The translations under genes were made by a program, and so were the position numbers. 64,000 nucleotides of DNA from Pseudomonas sp. B33.4 (lineage in GTDB: Bacteria; Pseudomonadota; Gammaproteobacteria; Pseudomonadales; Pseudomonadaceae). Each line of letters starts with the position of its first letter. Positions within the stretch are counted from its first letter, which is position 1. The notes beneath the pieces are model-generated. The model was not told where the DNA came from and ran no database searches. It worked only from the letters and a program-made list of their open reading frames with translations. This document shows, piece by piece, positions 17,647 through 27,146 of the stretch. The stretch spans positions 2,967,001-3,031,000 of the forward strand of contig NZ_CP140706.1 of NCBI RefSeq assembly GCF_034555375.1, written 5' to 3'.

Positions 17647-19758
17647 TCACTGCGCAACCTTCAACGGATTGCCGAAGCGCATGAGGTACATCTCGCCGAA
17701 CTTGTAAGAGGCGTAATCGGTGATGTGCCCAATATCACGATAGACCGGCAAACCGTCGACGGTGGTCATGCACGCGGCGTCCTTGCACTGCACGATTTTC
17801 GGGTCAATGACGATCAAACCGGGGTACTCGGTCTTCAGGTCATTGAACAGCTGTTCGAGTACCGGCTCTTTTGCGCCTGACCATGGCGCCGTAGCGCAGA
17901 GGCTGCTTTGCTCGGCACTGCCCATCAAGCCGCGCAGCTTGACCTGTTGCAGCAGGCAAGTGTTGATCCCCGCAGGCATGGGCAGCGTGTTTTCCAGAAA
18001 AACCGGCGTAGCACCGGATTCGACAATGATATCCAGCGCCTTGCGGATGGCGACTCCGATGCGTTGTTGCGTCAGTTCCGGGCTGCGCGGGTCATCCAGT
18101 CTGGTGACGATGTCATCGTCGAGATAAGCCTCCCAGAACTGACCCACGATTACATACTTGAAATGCCGCTTCGCAATCATGTCGTAATAGCGTTGAGTGG
18201 CGTCGTGGCATTTTTTATACAGCCCGTTCGTGTATTTATTCACGTCGTAGATATAGATCCCGGGCAACGCGAGGCACGCCGGGTAGCCCTGTGTCAGTAC
18301 TGCAAGATTGGCATCCCTGGCCAGTGTTTCGACAAAGCCCCAGTAGTGATTCGAAAACGAATCGCCCATCAGCAATATTTGTGGTGCGGCCTGCGCGGCA
18401 CCCGCTATGCAGCCCGGATCGGCGCCATCACTGACACCAAGACATCCCTCCCGATTGGCCGGAACAGATGCTTTCAAGCCATTGAACACGTTGTTGTAGC
18501 CTTGGTTGAAGCGGTTCGGCCAGCCTTCCTGTCTGACGCTGGCCGCGTGGAGCAGCGACAGGCCGATTGCGGGCAGGATCATCAGCACGACCAGGGTTTT
18601 GGCAAAGTCGAGCCTGGCCTTTCGAAAGCGGTTTTCGATCAACACATAGCAGAGCCAGGCCATGACGAACGTGGAGGCGAAATAAACGATCGTCATCGGC
18701 GGGGTGAGCGCGATGCCCATGTAACTCATCACCGCCAGGATCGGCCAGTGCCACAAGTACAAGGAGTACGAGAGCGTGCCGATAAACACCAGGGGTTTGA
18801 ACGCCAGCAGTTTCGACGTAATGCTCGCATCGCCGACCCCCTGAAACAGTAGGGCTGCCGTGGCGAGGCACACGGCAATCGCGTGGAATCGCGGAAAGCC
18901 CGGCAGGATATCTTCCAGGGTGGCGCAGAAGATGATCGTCGCCAGCGAAAGCGCGCAGACCAGCGTGGCGCCCAGGCGATTGAGCCTGAATGTGTCCGTG
19001 CTGAAGATCACCGCACAGGAGCCGATCATCAATTCGAAAATTCGCGCAGTGAAGAAGTAGTAGTTTTTGTCAGGAACCGAGTAAGACCAGTACAGCGCGA
19101 GCGCCATTGCCGCCAGGGTCAAGCCGAGTACCACCGCTTTGAACAGGCTTTTCGCCAGGTAGCGGTAGAGCAACCAGAGGCCCAGCGGCAGGGCCAGATA
19201 CCACTGCCATTCGATGGCCAGTGACCAGGTGTGCAACAGCGGCAGGCTGGCCGCATCAGGTGTGGCATAGCCGGTTGTGACTTTGGAAAAGTACTGATTG
19301 GAGATGATTAGTGACGTGTACTTTTCGCTTTTCAGAAAGTCGACGTAGTCATCGGGCAGGTACAGCAGCGTTGTGACCATCAGGGTCACGACCAGCAACG
19401 CAAGCACCGCTGGCTGCAAGCGCCAGATTCGCCGCGTATAGAACCCCGAGAACGTGAACCTGCCGTTGTTCAGCGATTTCATGATGATCGCGGTGGTCAG
19501 ATAACCCGAGATCACGAAGAAGATATCGACGCCAATAAACCCGGACGGGAAAAACGCCAGACCGCCGTGGAAAATCAACACCAGCAGCACCGCGATTGCG
19601 CGTAATCCGTCGATATCAGCACGGTATTTGATCGTTGGTTTGCGGTCACCGGCAGTCGCTGCCGGTGAAGGAGACTCGCGCCGCTGTTTATCGCCAAATA
19701 TTTTAAACAGCAGCCCTCGCAAAGGCTTTCCGGCTACCTCAACGGGGCGATTGAGCAT
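17647..19758 (-). CDS. OafA/OatA-type acyltransferase with C-terminal SGNH domain
   Basis: The 703-residue protein begins with a 45-residue cytosolic stretch, then an acyltransferase-3 membrane domain (YRADIDGLRAIAVLLVLIFHGG at about residue 46, with the conserved R and H) of about ten helices. A periplasmic SGNH-hydrolase-like domain starts near QILLMGDSFSNHYWGF, where GDS carries the nucleophile serine. Proteins of this build move acetyl groups across the inner membrane onto lipopolysaccharide O-antigen or other surface sugars. No glycosyltransferase cluster lies nearby, so the acceptor is unknown. Confidence 0.93.
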   Translation of the reverse strand: MLNRPVEVAGKPLRGLLFKIFGDKQRRESPSPAATAGDRKPTIKYRADIDGLRAIAVLLVLIFHGGLAFFPSGFIGVDIFFVISGYLTTAIIMKSLNNGRFTFSGFYTRRIWRLQPAVLALLVVTLMVTTLLYLPDDYVDFLKSEKYTSLIISNQYFSKVTTGYATPDAASLPLLHTWSLAIEWQWYLALPLGLWLLYRYLAKSLFKAVVLGLTLAAMALALYWSYSVPDKNYYFFTARIFELMIGSCAVIFSTDTFRLNRLGATLVCALSLATIIFCATLEDILPGFPRFHAIAVCLATAALLFQGVGDASITSKLLAFKPLVFIGTLSYSLYLWHWPILAVMSYMGIALTPPMTIVYFASTFVMAWLCYVLIENRFRKARLDFAKTLVVLMILPAIGLSLLHAASVRQEGWPNRFNQGYNNVFNGLKASVPANREGCLGVSDGADPGCIAGAAQAAPQILLMGDSFSNHYWGFVETLARDANLAVLTQGYPACLALPGIYIYDVNKYTNGLYKKCHDATQRYYDMIAKRHFKYVIVGQFWEAYLDDDIVTRLDDPRSPELTQQRIGVAIRKALDIIVESGATPVFLENTLPMPAGINTCLLQQVKLRGLMGSAEQSSLCATAPWSGAKEPVLEQLFNDLKTEYPGLIVIDPKIVQCKDAACMTTVDGLPVYRDIGHITDYASYKFGEMYLMRFGNPLKVAQ

Positions 19759-19825
19759 TTATTAATCCCTGACTGGTTCAGAACCAACAATCAATTCATT
19801 CCGTTTGATCGCGTTTGTTTCAATG

Positions 19826-19850
19826 AAAAACAGCCGAGTGTATCGGCTGT
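19826..19850 (-). terminator. Leftward terminator of the aldo/keto reductase gene
   Basis: Read leftward, the stem ACAGCCGA / TCGGCTGT (19843-19850 with 19830-19837) is followed by a T5 run, 16 bases after the stop of the gene at 19867. Confidence 0.8.
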
Positions 19851-19866
19851 TGAAAGGACGGGGAAT

Positions 19867-20880
19867 CTAAGCCTGATGTGGTTTACGCCCAGACACAAAA
19901 TGACTGACATCGTTGAATCCCGGAGTCGACGCGTGACCCGGCGTGACCAGCGAATCGATAAACGCCTCATCCTGCGCTGTGATCTGCACAGCCTGCGCCT
20001 TGGTATAGGCATCCCACTGTTCTTCAGTTCGCGGCCCGACAATCGCCGACGTCACCGCACTGTTGTTCAACACCCAGGCAATCGCAAACTCGACCATGCC
20101 GACCCCGCGCTGCTCGGTGTACTGCTGAATCTCTTGAGCGATACGCAGCGACTCTACGCGCCACTCGGTTTCCAGAATGCGCTTGTCCTGACGTCCGGCG
20201 CGGCTGTTGGCGTCCGGTTTCACATCGGGTGCGTACTTGCCGCTGAGCACGCCCCGGGCCAGTGGACTGTAAGGCACTACGCCAAGGCCGTAGGTTTGTG
20301 CAGCAGTGATCTGCTCGGTCTCGGCCTGGCGGTTGACGATGTTGTACAACGGCTGACTGATCACCGGGCGATCAACGCCTAGTTTGTCGGCGACGCGAAT
20401 CACCTCGGCAATCCGCCAGCCACGATAGTTGGACAGCCCCCAATAACGAATCTTGCCCTGACGAATAAGGTCGCCAATCGCCGACACGCTCACATCCAGT
20501 GGCGTGTTGTGGTCTTCGCGGTGCAGGTAGTAAATGTCGAGATAGTCCGTGCCGAGCCGGGTCAGGCTGGCATCGATGCCATTGAAGATATGTTTGCGGC
20601 TCAAGCCGCTACGATTCGGCACACCGTCCACCGGGCCGAAACCGACCTTGGTCGCCAGCACCCACTCATGCCGATGACGGGCAATCGCTTCACCGACGAT
20701 CTCTTCGGAGCGACCGTTGGTGTAGACATCAGCGGTGTCGATGAAATTGATGCCCTGATCCCTGGCCTTGTCGATGATACGCAGCGAATCCTCAGCGCTG
20801 GTCTGCTCGCCAAACATCATCGTGCCGAGGGTGAGGGTGGACACCTGCAAGCCCGAGTGACCGAGTGTGCGATAGCTCAT
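19867..20880 (-). CDS. Aldo/keto reductase
   Basis: This 337-residue NADPH-dependent (beta/alpha)8 reductase has the catalytic tetrad visible as Asp in FIDTADVYTNG with the Tyr four residues on, Lys in VLATKVGFG and His in YYLHREDHNT. The late SAIVGPRTEEQW motif binds the cofactor phosphate. It resembles the YajO/Tas-like group acting on small aldehydes. The start MSYRTLGHSGLQVS is typical. Its substrate is unknown. Confidence 0.92.
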   Translation of the reverse strand: MSYRTLGHSGLQVSTLTLGTMMFGEQTSAEDSLRIIDKARDQGINFIDTADVYTNGRSEEIVGEAIARHRHEWVLATKVGFGPVDGVPNRSGLSRKHIFNGIDASLTRLGTDYLDIYYLHREDHNTPLDVSVSAIGDLIRQGKIRYWGLSNYRGWRIAEVIRVADKLGVDRPVISQPLYNIVNRQAETEQITAAQTYGLGVVPYSPLARGVLSGKYAPDVKPDANSRAGRQDKRILETEWRVESLRIAQEIQQYTEQRGVGMVEFAIAWVLNNSAVTSAIVGPRTEEQWDAYTKAQAVQITAQDEAFIDSLVTPGHASTPGFNDVSHFVSGRKPHQA

Positions 20881-20965
20881 GCCGAAATCCTTTTGTCGGT
20901 GGGAAAGGGTTAATCAAATACCAGAAGCGTGCGATGCGGCAAAGTGAATTATTGGCTAAACACAG

Positions 20966-21125
20966 CCCTCACCCTAACCCTCTCCCGGAGGGAGAGGGTT
21001 AGGGTGAGGTGTTTGAGCGAGCAAAACCGACGTGCAATACCGAGTCGAACTCAAGTCTTGAAAAGCCCACAGATCGGCTCCCTTTCCCCCTCGCCCCCTT
21101 GGGGGAGAGGGCTGGGGTGAGGGGG
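20966..21125. repeat. CCCTCACCC-type intergenic repeats, two copies
   Basis: A palindromic copy at 20966-21009 (CCCTCACCCTAACCCTC... and its inverse) is followed by a second, diverged copy at 21086-21125. It is the same family as 9454-9631 and lies between the aldo/keto reductase and MFS genes. Confidence 0.8.
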
Positions 21126-21170
21126 AAAAGATCTCCAGAACACCACAAAAGCCCAGCCGAAACCCAAATA

Positions 21171-21196
21171 AAAAACGGCCCTGAAAAGGGCCGTTC
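21171..21196 (-). terminator. Leftward terminator of the MFS transporter gene
   Basis: Read leftward, AACGGCCCT TTTC AGGGCCGTT is a 9-bp stem (21188-21196 with 21175-21183) followed by TTTATTT. It lies 18 bases beyond the MFS stop at 21214. Confidence 0.85.
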
Positions 21197-21213
21197 TTCC
21201 ATCCATCAAAACC

Positions 21214-22524
21214 TCAAGCGCGCAACGTCCGCGTCATACGCAACGCCAGCAAACTCCCACCGACAATCACCCCCGCGAGCAGATACAACGCCGCATCGGT
21301 CGAGCCGGTGCTGTCCTTGACCCAACCCACCAGATACGGGCTAAGGAAGCCAGCCATCTGCCCCATCGAGTTGATCAACGCCAGGCCACCGGCCGCAGCG
21401 CCCGCGCTCAACATCGCGGTCGGCACCGGCCAGAACATCGGCAGACCCGTCAACGCGCCCATGGTGGCAATGGTCAGACCCAGAATCGCAATCGCCGGGT
21501 TTGCCGCAAAGTTAACGGCAATCACCAGACCGATCGCGCCCATCAGCATTGGCACCACCAAATGCCAGCGGCGCTCTTTGCGCAAGTCCGCCGAACGCCC
21601 GACCACCAGCATGAATACCGCCGCCAGCAGATACGGAATCGCGCTCAGCCAGCCGATCACCAGGTTATCGCTGAAACCGAGGTTCTTGATGATCGACGGC
21701 AGCCAGAAGTTGATCGCGTACACGCCGCTCTGGATGCAGAAGTAGATCAGGCCAAACGCCCAGATTGCCGGGTTCTTGAACACCGCCAGCAGCGAGTCGG
21801 ACGTAGTCTTCGGCTTGTTCGCCAGGTCTTCGGCCTGATCCGCTTCGAGCACTGCGCGTTCGTGTGGAGTCAGCCACTTGGCGTTGGCGAAGCTGTCGCT
21901 CAGGAGGAAATAGGCGAGGGCGCCGAGGATCACCGTCGGAATGCCTTGCAGCAGAAACATCCATTGCCAGCCGGCCAGACCGCCCTGGCCTGCCGCGAAG
22001 TGATTGAGAATCCAGCCAGAGAACGGGCTGCCAAGCAAACCGGACACCGGGATCGCCGACATGAACAGCGCCATGATCCGGCCACGGCGGAAGGTTGGGA
22101 ACCACTGCGAAAGGTACAGCACGACGCCCGGGAAGAACCCTGCTTCGGCCGCACCGGTGAACAGGCGCAGGGTGTAGAACTCGGTCGGGGTGGTGACGAA
22201 CAACAGGCAAGTCGACAGCGTGCCCCAGGTGATCATCATCACCGCAATCCAGCGCCGAGGGCCGAATTTGGTTAATGCCAGGTTGCTCGGCACGCCGCAC
22301 AGCACGTAGCCGATGAAGAAGATACCGGCACCGAGGCCGTACACGGTTTCGCTGAATTTCAGTGCGTCGAGCATCTGCAGTTTGGCAAATCCAACGTTGA
22401 CCCGGTCGAGGTAGTTGAACAAGTAGCAGATGAAAATGAAGGGGATCAAACGCAGGGTGATGCGTTTGTAGACGGCGTTTTTATCGTCATCGATGGTCTG
22501 GGTAGCTGCGGCGCTCTGCGACAT
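21214..22524 (-). CDS. MFS transporter, anion:cation symporter family
   Basis: From ATG 22524 (AGAGAGAG upstream) the product is 436 residues with 12 predicted helices. The motif YLFNYLDRVNVGFAKLQM near residue 35 is the hallmark of the anion:cation symporter family, which imports sugar acids such as glucarate, galactarate, tartrate or glycerate. A longer in-frame extension to 22674 overlaps the divergent regulator's promoter and is unlikely. Its neighbours are a CdaR-type regulator and a glycerate kinase, which suggests uptake of glycerate or a sugar diacid. Confidence 0.92.
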   Translation of the reverse strand: MSQSAAATQTIDDDKNAVYKRITLRLIPFIFICYLFNYLDRVNVGFAKLQMLDALKFSETVYGLGAGIFFIGYVLCGVPSNLALTKFGPRRWIAVMMITWGTLSTCLLFVTTPTEFYTLRLFTGAAEAGFFPGVVLYLSQWFPTFRRGRIMALFMSAIPVSGLLGSPFSGWILNHFAAGQGGLAGWQWMFLLQGIPTVILGALAYFLLSDSFANAKWLTPHERAVLEADQAEDLANKPKTTSDSLLAVFKNPAIWAFGLIYFCIQSGVYAINFWLPSIIKNLGFSDNLVIGWLSAIPYLLAAVFMLVVGRSADLRKERRWHLVVPMLMGAIGLVIAVNFAANPAIAILGLTIATMGALTGLPMFWPVPTAMLSAGAAAGGLALINSMGQMAGFLSPYLVGWVKDSTGSTDAALYLLAGVIVGGSLLALRMTRTLRA

Positions 22525-22695
22525 AGCGGCTCTCTCTTTATTATGATTTTTTGCGATGCAAAGGGTAACGTTGATCGCCCCGAGAGTCTCGGTCACCTTT
22601 GGCCGGATTGTCTTTGTGCCTGAGCACAGGGTTTGCCGCCAGACCCTGTGCGGGTGAACAACCGCCAGCGCCATAAATCAAGGATTGCCGCCGTT

Positions 22696-23814
22696 ATGTT
22701 CGAACTCGATCACGACCTCGCCCAGGACATCGTCGACCGGGCCATGGCCATTTTGCCTTACAACGTCAACGTCATGGACAGCCAGGGGCTGATCCTCGGC
22801 AGCGGCGAACCGGAACGCATCAACACCCGTCACGAAGGCGCGCAACTGGTGCTGGCCAATGGTCGCGTGGTCGAAATCGACGCGCAAACCGCTGTGCATC
22901 TCAAAGGCGTGCAACCGGGTATCAACCTGCCGCTGTTGCTCGACCAGCGCTTGATCGGAGTGCTCGGCATCACTGGCGAACCGGAGCAGTTGCGCACCTA
23001 TGCCGAACTGGTGCGCATGACCGCCGAGATGCTCGTCGGCCAGCGCAATCAACAGGCTGAGCAGCAATGGCGGCGCCAGCGTTGCGATGATCTGCTGGCG
23101 TTGCTGTTGAGCGAGGCGGGGGACTCGCCGCGTCTGGTCGATGAAGCGCAGCAACTCGGGCTCAAACCGCAACTGACGCGGGTGCCGTATCTATTCGAAC
23201 TGGGCCTTGAACACGGGCCGGGGCAAACCGTTGAGGCGCTGAGTGCCTGGCTGACCTCGCGTTATCCGGACAGTTGGTGCGCGAGTTCGGCGAAGTCGTC
23301 GCTGTTGTGGTGCCGGCCGGCGAGTCAAAACGTCGAGCATGATCGCCTGCTGGAAAAACTCGATGGTCTGGGCTGGAAGGTTCTGCGCATCGCCGTGGGC
23401 GGGCAAGCCGATGGACTGGCCGGGCTGCGCCGGTGTTATCGACGGGTCGGTGATTTGCTCGCCTATGGTCGCGAAGTGTTGCCGCACTCGCGTTTGCTGA
23501 CGCTGAACCGCTATCGATTGCCGGTGATGTTGTGGCGGCATCGCAACGACGATGCGCTGGACGAATTGCTCAAACCGTTGCGCAAAGTGATCGCCAAGGA
23601 CGCCAACGGCCAGTTGTTGGCGACGTTGCGCAGTTGGTGCGAGCACGATGGCCAGAGTCAGGCGTGCGCCGATGCGTTGGGGATTCATCGCAACAGCCTG
23701 CGCTATCGGATGGAGCGGATTGCCGAATTGAGTGGGGTTGATCCGTTAAGGCTGGACGGGATGTTGGCGCTGTATCTTGGGGTGCAGTTGCTGCCGCAGA
23801 CTGATCCGGGTTGA
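22696..23814 (+). CDS. cdaR: CdaR/SdaR-type sugar diacid regulator
   Basis: The 372-residue activator has an N-terminal diacid-recognition domain (MFELDHDLAQDIVDRAMAIL, then IMDSQG-like VNVMDSQGLILGSGEPERIN) and a C-terminal PucR-type helix-turn-helix (CADALGIHRNSLRYRMERI). E. coli CdaR responds to glycerate and activates glucarate and galactarate genes. Starting at 22696 rather than 22633 keeps the family start. It is divergent from the MFS gene (171 bases) and 217 bases upstream of the glycerate kinase gene, so it likely controls both. Confidence 0.92.
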   Translation: MFELDHDLAQDIVDRAMAILPYNVNVMDSQGLILGSGEPERINTRHEGAQLVLANGRVVEIDAQTAVHLKGVQPGINLPLLLDQRLIGVLGITGEPEQLRTYAELVRMTAEMLVGQRNQQAEQQWRRQRCDDLLALLLSEAGDSPRLVDEAQQLGLKPQLTRVPYLFELGLEHGPGQTVEALSAWLTSRYPDSWCASSAKSSLLWCRPASQNVEHDRLLEKLDGLGWKVLRIAVGGQADGLAGLRRCYRRVGDLLAYGREVLPHSRLLTLNRYRLPVMLWRHRNDDALDELLKPLRKVIAKDANGQLLATLRSWCEHDGQSQACADALGIHRNSLRYRMERIAELSGVDPLRLDGMLALYLGVQLLPQTDPG

Positions 23815-23832
23815 TTGGGCGCCTTCAAAGAC

Positions 23833-23903
23833 GCCATCGCGAGCAGGCTCACTCCTACATTTGGAACGCATTCCCCTGTAGGAGTGAGCCTGCTCGCGAT
23901 GGC
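23833..23903. repeat. REP pair between cdaR and glycerate kinase genes
   Basis: GCCATCGCGAGCAGGCTCAC... (23833-23859) is inverted at 23878-23903, enclosing 18 bases. A strong hairpin here could uncouple the two genes' transcript levels. Confidence 0.9.
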
Positions 23904-24031
23904 GGCGGTACATTCACCGCAGAGCCTTTTGTGAAAATGAACAATAAACGCCCCCGCCACTTGTGCAGCGGACAGGCGTCAATGCGCAGGCCGACTGGCA
24001 GCATGAGGGGCATTGCCACCGGAGAATCAGC

Positions 24032-25171
24032 ATGAAGATCGTCATCGCCCCCGACTCGTTCAAGGACAGCCTGAGTGCCCAAGGCGTCGCCGAAGCCATC
24101 GCCCTCGGCTTGGCGCAGGTCTGGCCGCAGGCCACGTTGGTCAAATGTCCAATGGCCGACGGCGGCGAAGGCACGGTCGAATCAATTCTCGCCGCGTGCG
24201 AAGGCGAACTGCGCCGCACCCGCGTGCGTGGGCCGTTGGGCGCGCCGGTCGACGCCGCGTGGGGCTGGCTGCCTCACAACCACACCGCGATCATCGAAAT
24301 GGCCGAGGCCAGCGGTTTGCAATTGGTGCCGCTCGGCCAACGCGACGCCTGCATCAGCAGCACCTTCGGTACCGGCGAATTGATTCGTGCCGCGCTGGAC
24401 GCCGGCGCGCAACGGGTGATTCTGGCCATTGGCGGTAGCGCGACCAACGATGGCGGCGCCGGCGCAATGCAGGCGCTGGGCGTGAAGTTGCTCGATGCAC
24501 AACATCAGTCGCTGGTGCCCGGCGGCTTGGCATTGGCACAACTGGCAAAGTTGGACTTGAGCGAACTCGACCCACGTCTGGCGCAAGTGCGCTTCGATAT
24601 CGCCGCTGACGTCAACAACCCGCTGTGCGGCCCGCACGGTGCCTCGGCGATTTTCGGTCCGCAAAAAGGTGCGTCACCGGCGCAGGTGCAGCAACTCGAT
24701 CAGGCCTTGGGCCACTTCGCCGAACTCTGCGCGCAAGCGCTGGGCAAAGATGTTCGCGACGAACCTGGCAGTGGTGCGGCGGGTGGTTTGGGCTTTGCCG
24801 CCAAGGCTTTTCTCGGCGCGCAGTTTCAGGCCGGGGTTGAAGTGGTCGCCGAACTGGTCGGCCTCGCCGAAGCGGTCAAAGGTGCCGATCTGGTGATCAC
24901 CGGCGAAGGGCGCTTCGATGCCCAGACCTTGCGCGGCAAGACGCCGTTCGGTGTCGCGCGGATTGCCAAACAGCACGCCGTGCCGGTGATCGTCATCGCC
25001 GGAACGTTGGGCGAGGGTTACCAGGAACTCTACGGTCACGGCATCGATGCAGCATTCGCCGTGACCAGCGGGCCGATGCCCTTGGAACAGGCCTGCGCCG
25101 AAGCACCGCGCCTGTTGCGTGAGCGCGCAACTGACATTGCCCGCGTCTGGCACATGGCCGCGAAATCCTGA
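24032..25171 (+). CDS. Glycerate kinase (type I)
   Basis: The 379-residue enzyme phosphorylates D-glycerate to 2-phosphoglycerate, linking sugar-diacid and glyoxylate products to glycolysis. The start MKIVIAPDSFKDSLSAQGVAEAI and the motifs CPMADGGEGTVE and ILAIGGSATNDGGAGAMQAL are diagnostic of the GarK/GlxK family. The ATG at 24032 has GGAG upstream. Context with CdaR and the diacid-type MFS permease makes one catabolic unit. Whether it serves glucarate/galactarate or free glycerate is not decided here, as no dehydratase or aldolase lies alongside. Confidence 0.94.
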   Translation: MKIVIAPDSFKDSLSAQGVAEAIALGLAQVWPQATLVKCPMADGGEGTVESILAACEGELRRTRVRGPLGAPVDAAWGWLPHNHTAIIEMAEASGLQLVPLGQRDACISSTFGTGELIRAALDAGAQRVILAIGGSATNDGGAGAMQALGVKLLDAQHQSLVPGGLALAQLAKLDLSELDPRLAQVRFDIAADVNNPLCGPHGASAIFGPQKGASPAQVQQLDQALGHFAELCAQALGKDVRDEPGSGAAGGLGFAAKAFLGAQFQAGVEVVAELVGLAEAVKGADLVITGEGRFDAQTLRGKTPFGVARIAKQHAVPVIVIAGTLGEGYQELYGHGIDAAFAVTSGPMPLEQACAEAPRLLRERATDIARVWHMAAKS

Positions 25172-25179
25172 GCAATTCC

Positions 25180-25278
25180 TGTAGGAGCTGCCGAAGGCTG
25201 CGATCTTTTGATTTTGCTTTTAAAAGCTCAGATCAAAAGATCGTCCGATCGCGGCCCGAGCCTTCGGCAGCTCCTACA
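25180..25278. repeat. TGTAGGAGCTGCCGAAGGCTGCGATC hairpin repeat
   Basis: One copy at 25180-25209 is inverted at 25236-25278, with AAGATCG/CGATCTT inner arms. It is the second repeat family of this genome (also at 40922, 47589 and 51283). The rest of the 308-base gap up to 25479 holds no gene that I can see. Confidence 0.88.
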
Positions 25279-25479
25279 CAAAGAGATTAACGGTGTTTCA
25301 TTGCTGTAACACCCTGAAAAATAGTTGCTCTTGACCCGCAATCTTCCTAAAGCCTGGCCGATACAGCTAACAGGCGCGCACATAACTTTCTAAAACAGTG
25401 ACGCCGGACTGAGCCCGCCCCCCTCGGGCCAGTGATGACGCATGGACGCTCGTAGTTTCTATCTTTCGAGAGCTCAACT

Positions 25480-27105
25480 ATGTCCCTGCGTAACCTCAAT
25501 ATCGCGCCCCGTGCCTTCCTCGGTTTTGCCTTTATCGCCTTGCTGGTGATCGTGCTCGGCGTGTTCGCCGTTAACCGCATGTCGATCATTCGTCAGGCGT
25601 CCGTCGAGATGGATTCGACGCAACTTCCCAGCGTGACCCAGCTCAGCGTGGTGACTGAAAACGTCCTGCGTCTGCGCATTCTGTCGTTCCGTGTGCTCGT
25701 CAACCGTGAAGCCGCCGGGTTGCAGGAAGCGCAGACCCGCATTGGCGTTCTGGTCGACAAGGTTCGCGCCGCGCAGGCCAGTTACGCCGCGCTGCCGGCC
25801 GGCCCGGAAGAGCGGGCGTTGTACCAGAGCTTCGCGACCACGCTGGACAACTACCTGCAAGCGCAGAACCAGATGATGGAGCTGTCGCGTCAGGACAAAC
25901 TCGACGAAATGCGCACCCTGATCAATACGCGCATCAAGGACGGCACCGACCAGATGGGCGAGCAGCTCAACAAGCTGATCGCCATGAATGCTTCCGACGC
26001 GAAAACCGCGTCGATTCAGGCCGGCGAGTATTACGACAGCGCCATCACCGGCATCATTATCGTCGCTGTTTTTGCCGCCGTAGCGACCGTGCTACTGGCC
26101 TGGTTGCTGACCCGCAGCATCGTCACCCCGTTGAACCGCGCCGTGCAGGCTGCGCAAACCATCGCCAGCGGCAACCTGACCAAAACAATCGAAGTCGATG
26201 GCAAGGACGAACCGGCGCGCCTGCTCGAAGCACTGGCCGCGATGCAGAGCAACCTGCGCAAAACCATCGAACAGATCGCCGGTTCCGCCACGCAACTGGG
26301 CGCCGCCGCCGAAGAACTCAGCGCGGTGACCGAAGAAGCTTCCCGTGGCCTGCAGCAGCAGCACAACGAAATCGAACAAGCCGCCACGGCCGTCAACGAG
26401 ATGACTGCTGCCGTTGAGGAAGTCGCGCGCAACGCCGTGTCGACCTCTGAAGCCTCAAACCAGTCGACCCACGCCGCCCGCGAAGGTCGCGATCAAGTGG
26501 TAAAAACCGTCGACGCGATCCAGACCATGACCCACGACGTGCAGAACACCGCGCAAATGATCGAAGGCCTGGCCGCACAGGGCCGTGACATCGGCAAAGT
26601 CCTCGACGTGATCCGCGCCATCGCCGAACAGACCAACCTGCTGGCGCTTAACGCCGCCATCGAAGCGGCACGCGCCGGTGAGGCCGGACGCGGCTTCGCC
26701 GTGGTCGCGGACGAGGTGCGCGCCTTGGCCCACCGCACCGCGCAGTCGACCCAGGAAATCGAAAAAATGGTCGCCGGCATCCAGAACGGCACCGGTGAAG
26801 CGGTTTCGTCGATGCAGCAAAGCAACCAGCGCACCCAGTCGACCCTGGAAATGGCCCGCGCCGCTGGCGTCGCGCTGGAGCAGATCACCCAGTCGATTCA
26901 CCAGATCAACGAACGCAATCTGGTCATCGCCAGTGCTTCGGAAGAGCAGGCGCAGGTCTCGCGTGAAGTCGACCGCAACCTGGTCAACATCCGCGATCTG
27001 GCCACGCAATCGGCCGCCGGGGCTAACCAGACCAGCGCCGCGACCCATGAACTTTCGCGTCTGGCGGTGGATTTGAACGCGATGGTGGCGCGTTTCGTGA
27101 TTTGA
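25480..27105 (+). CDS. Methyl-accepting chemotaxis protein with four-helix-bundle sensor
   Basis: The 541-residue chemoreceptor has a first membrane helix (about residues 11-32), a periplasmic four-helix-bundle domain, a second helix (about 190-210), HAMP ([22 protein letters not shown]) and a long signalling domain with the invariant hairpin tip [19 protein letters not shown] and [15 protein letters not shown]. It would pass ligand signals to CheA/CheW. The AruH gene follows after 41 bases and may share the transcript, hinting at an amino-acid ligand; that is inference. Confidence 0.95.
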   Translation: MSLRNLNIAPRAFLGFAFIALLVIVLGVFAVNRMSIIRQASVEMDSTQLPSVTQLSVVTENVLRLRILSFRVLVNREAAGLQEAQTRIGVLVDKVRAAQASYAALPAGPEERALYQSFATTLDNYLQAQNQMMELSRQDKLDEMRTLINTRIKDGTDQMGEQLNKLIAMNASDAKTASIQAGEYYDSAITGIIIVAVFAAVATVLLAWLLTRSIVTPLNRAVQAAQTIASGNLTKTIEVDGKDEPARLLEALAAMQSNLRKTIEQIAGSATQLGAAAEELSAVTEEASRGLQQQHNEIEQAATAVNEMTAAVEEVARNAVSTSEASNQSTHAAREGRDQVVKTVDAIQTMTHDVQNTAQMIEGLAAQGRDIGKVLDVIRAIAEQTNLLALNAAIEAARAGEAGRGFAVVADEVRALAHRTAQSTQEIEKMVAGIQNGTGEAVSSMQQSNQRTQSTLEMARAAGVALEQITQSIHQINERNLVIASASEEQAQVSREVDRNLVNIRDLATQSAAGANQTSAATHELSRLAVDLNAMVARFVI

Positions 27106-27146
27106 GATACGGTGAAGGCTGGAGACCGCGCAATCAGGAGACGTAC

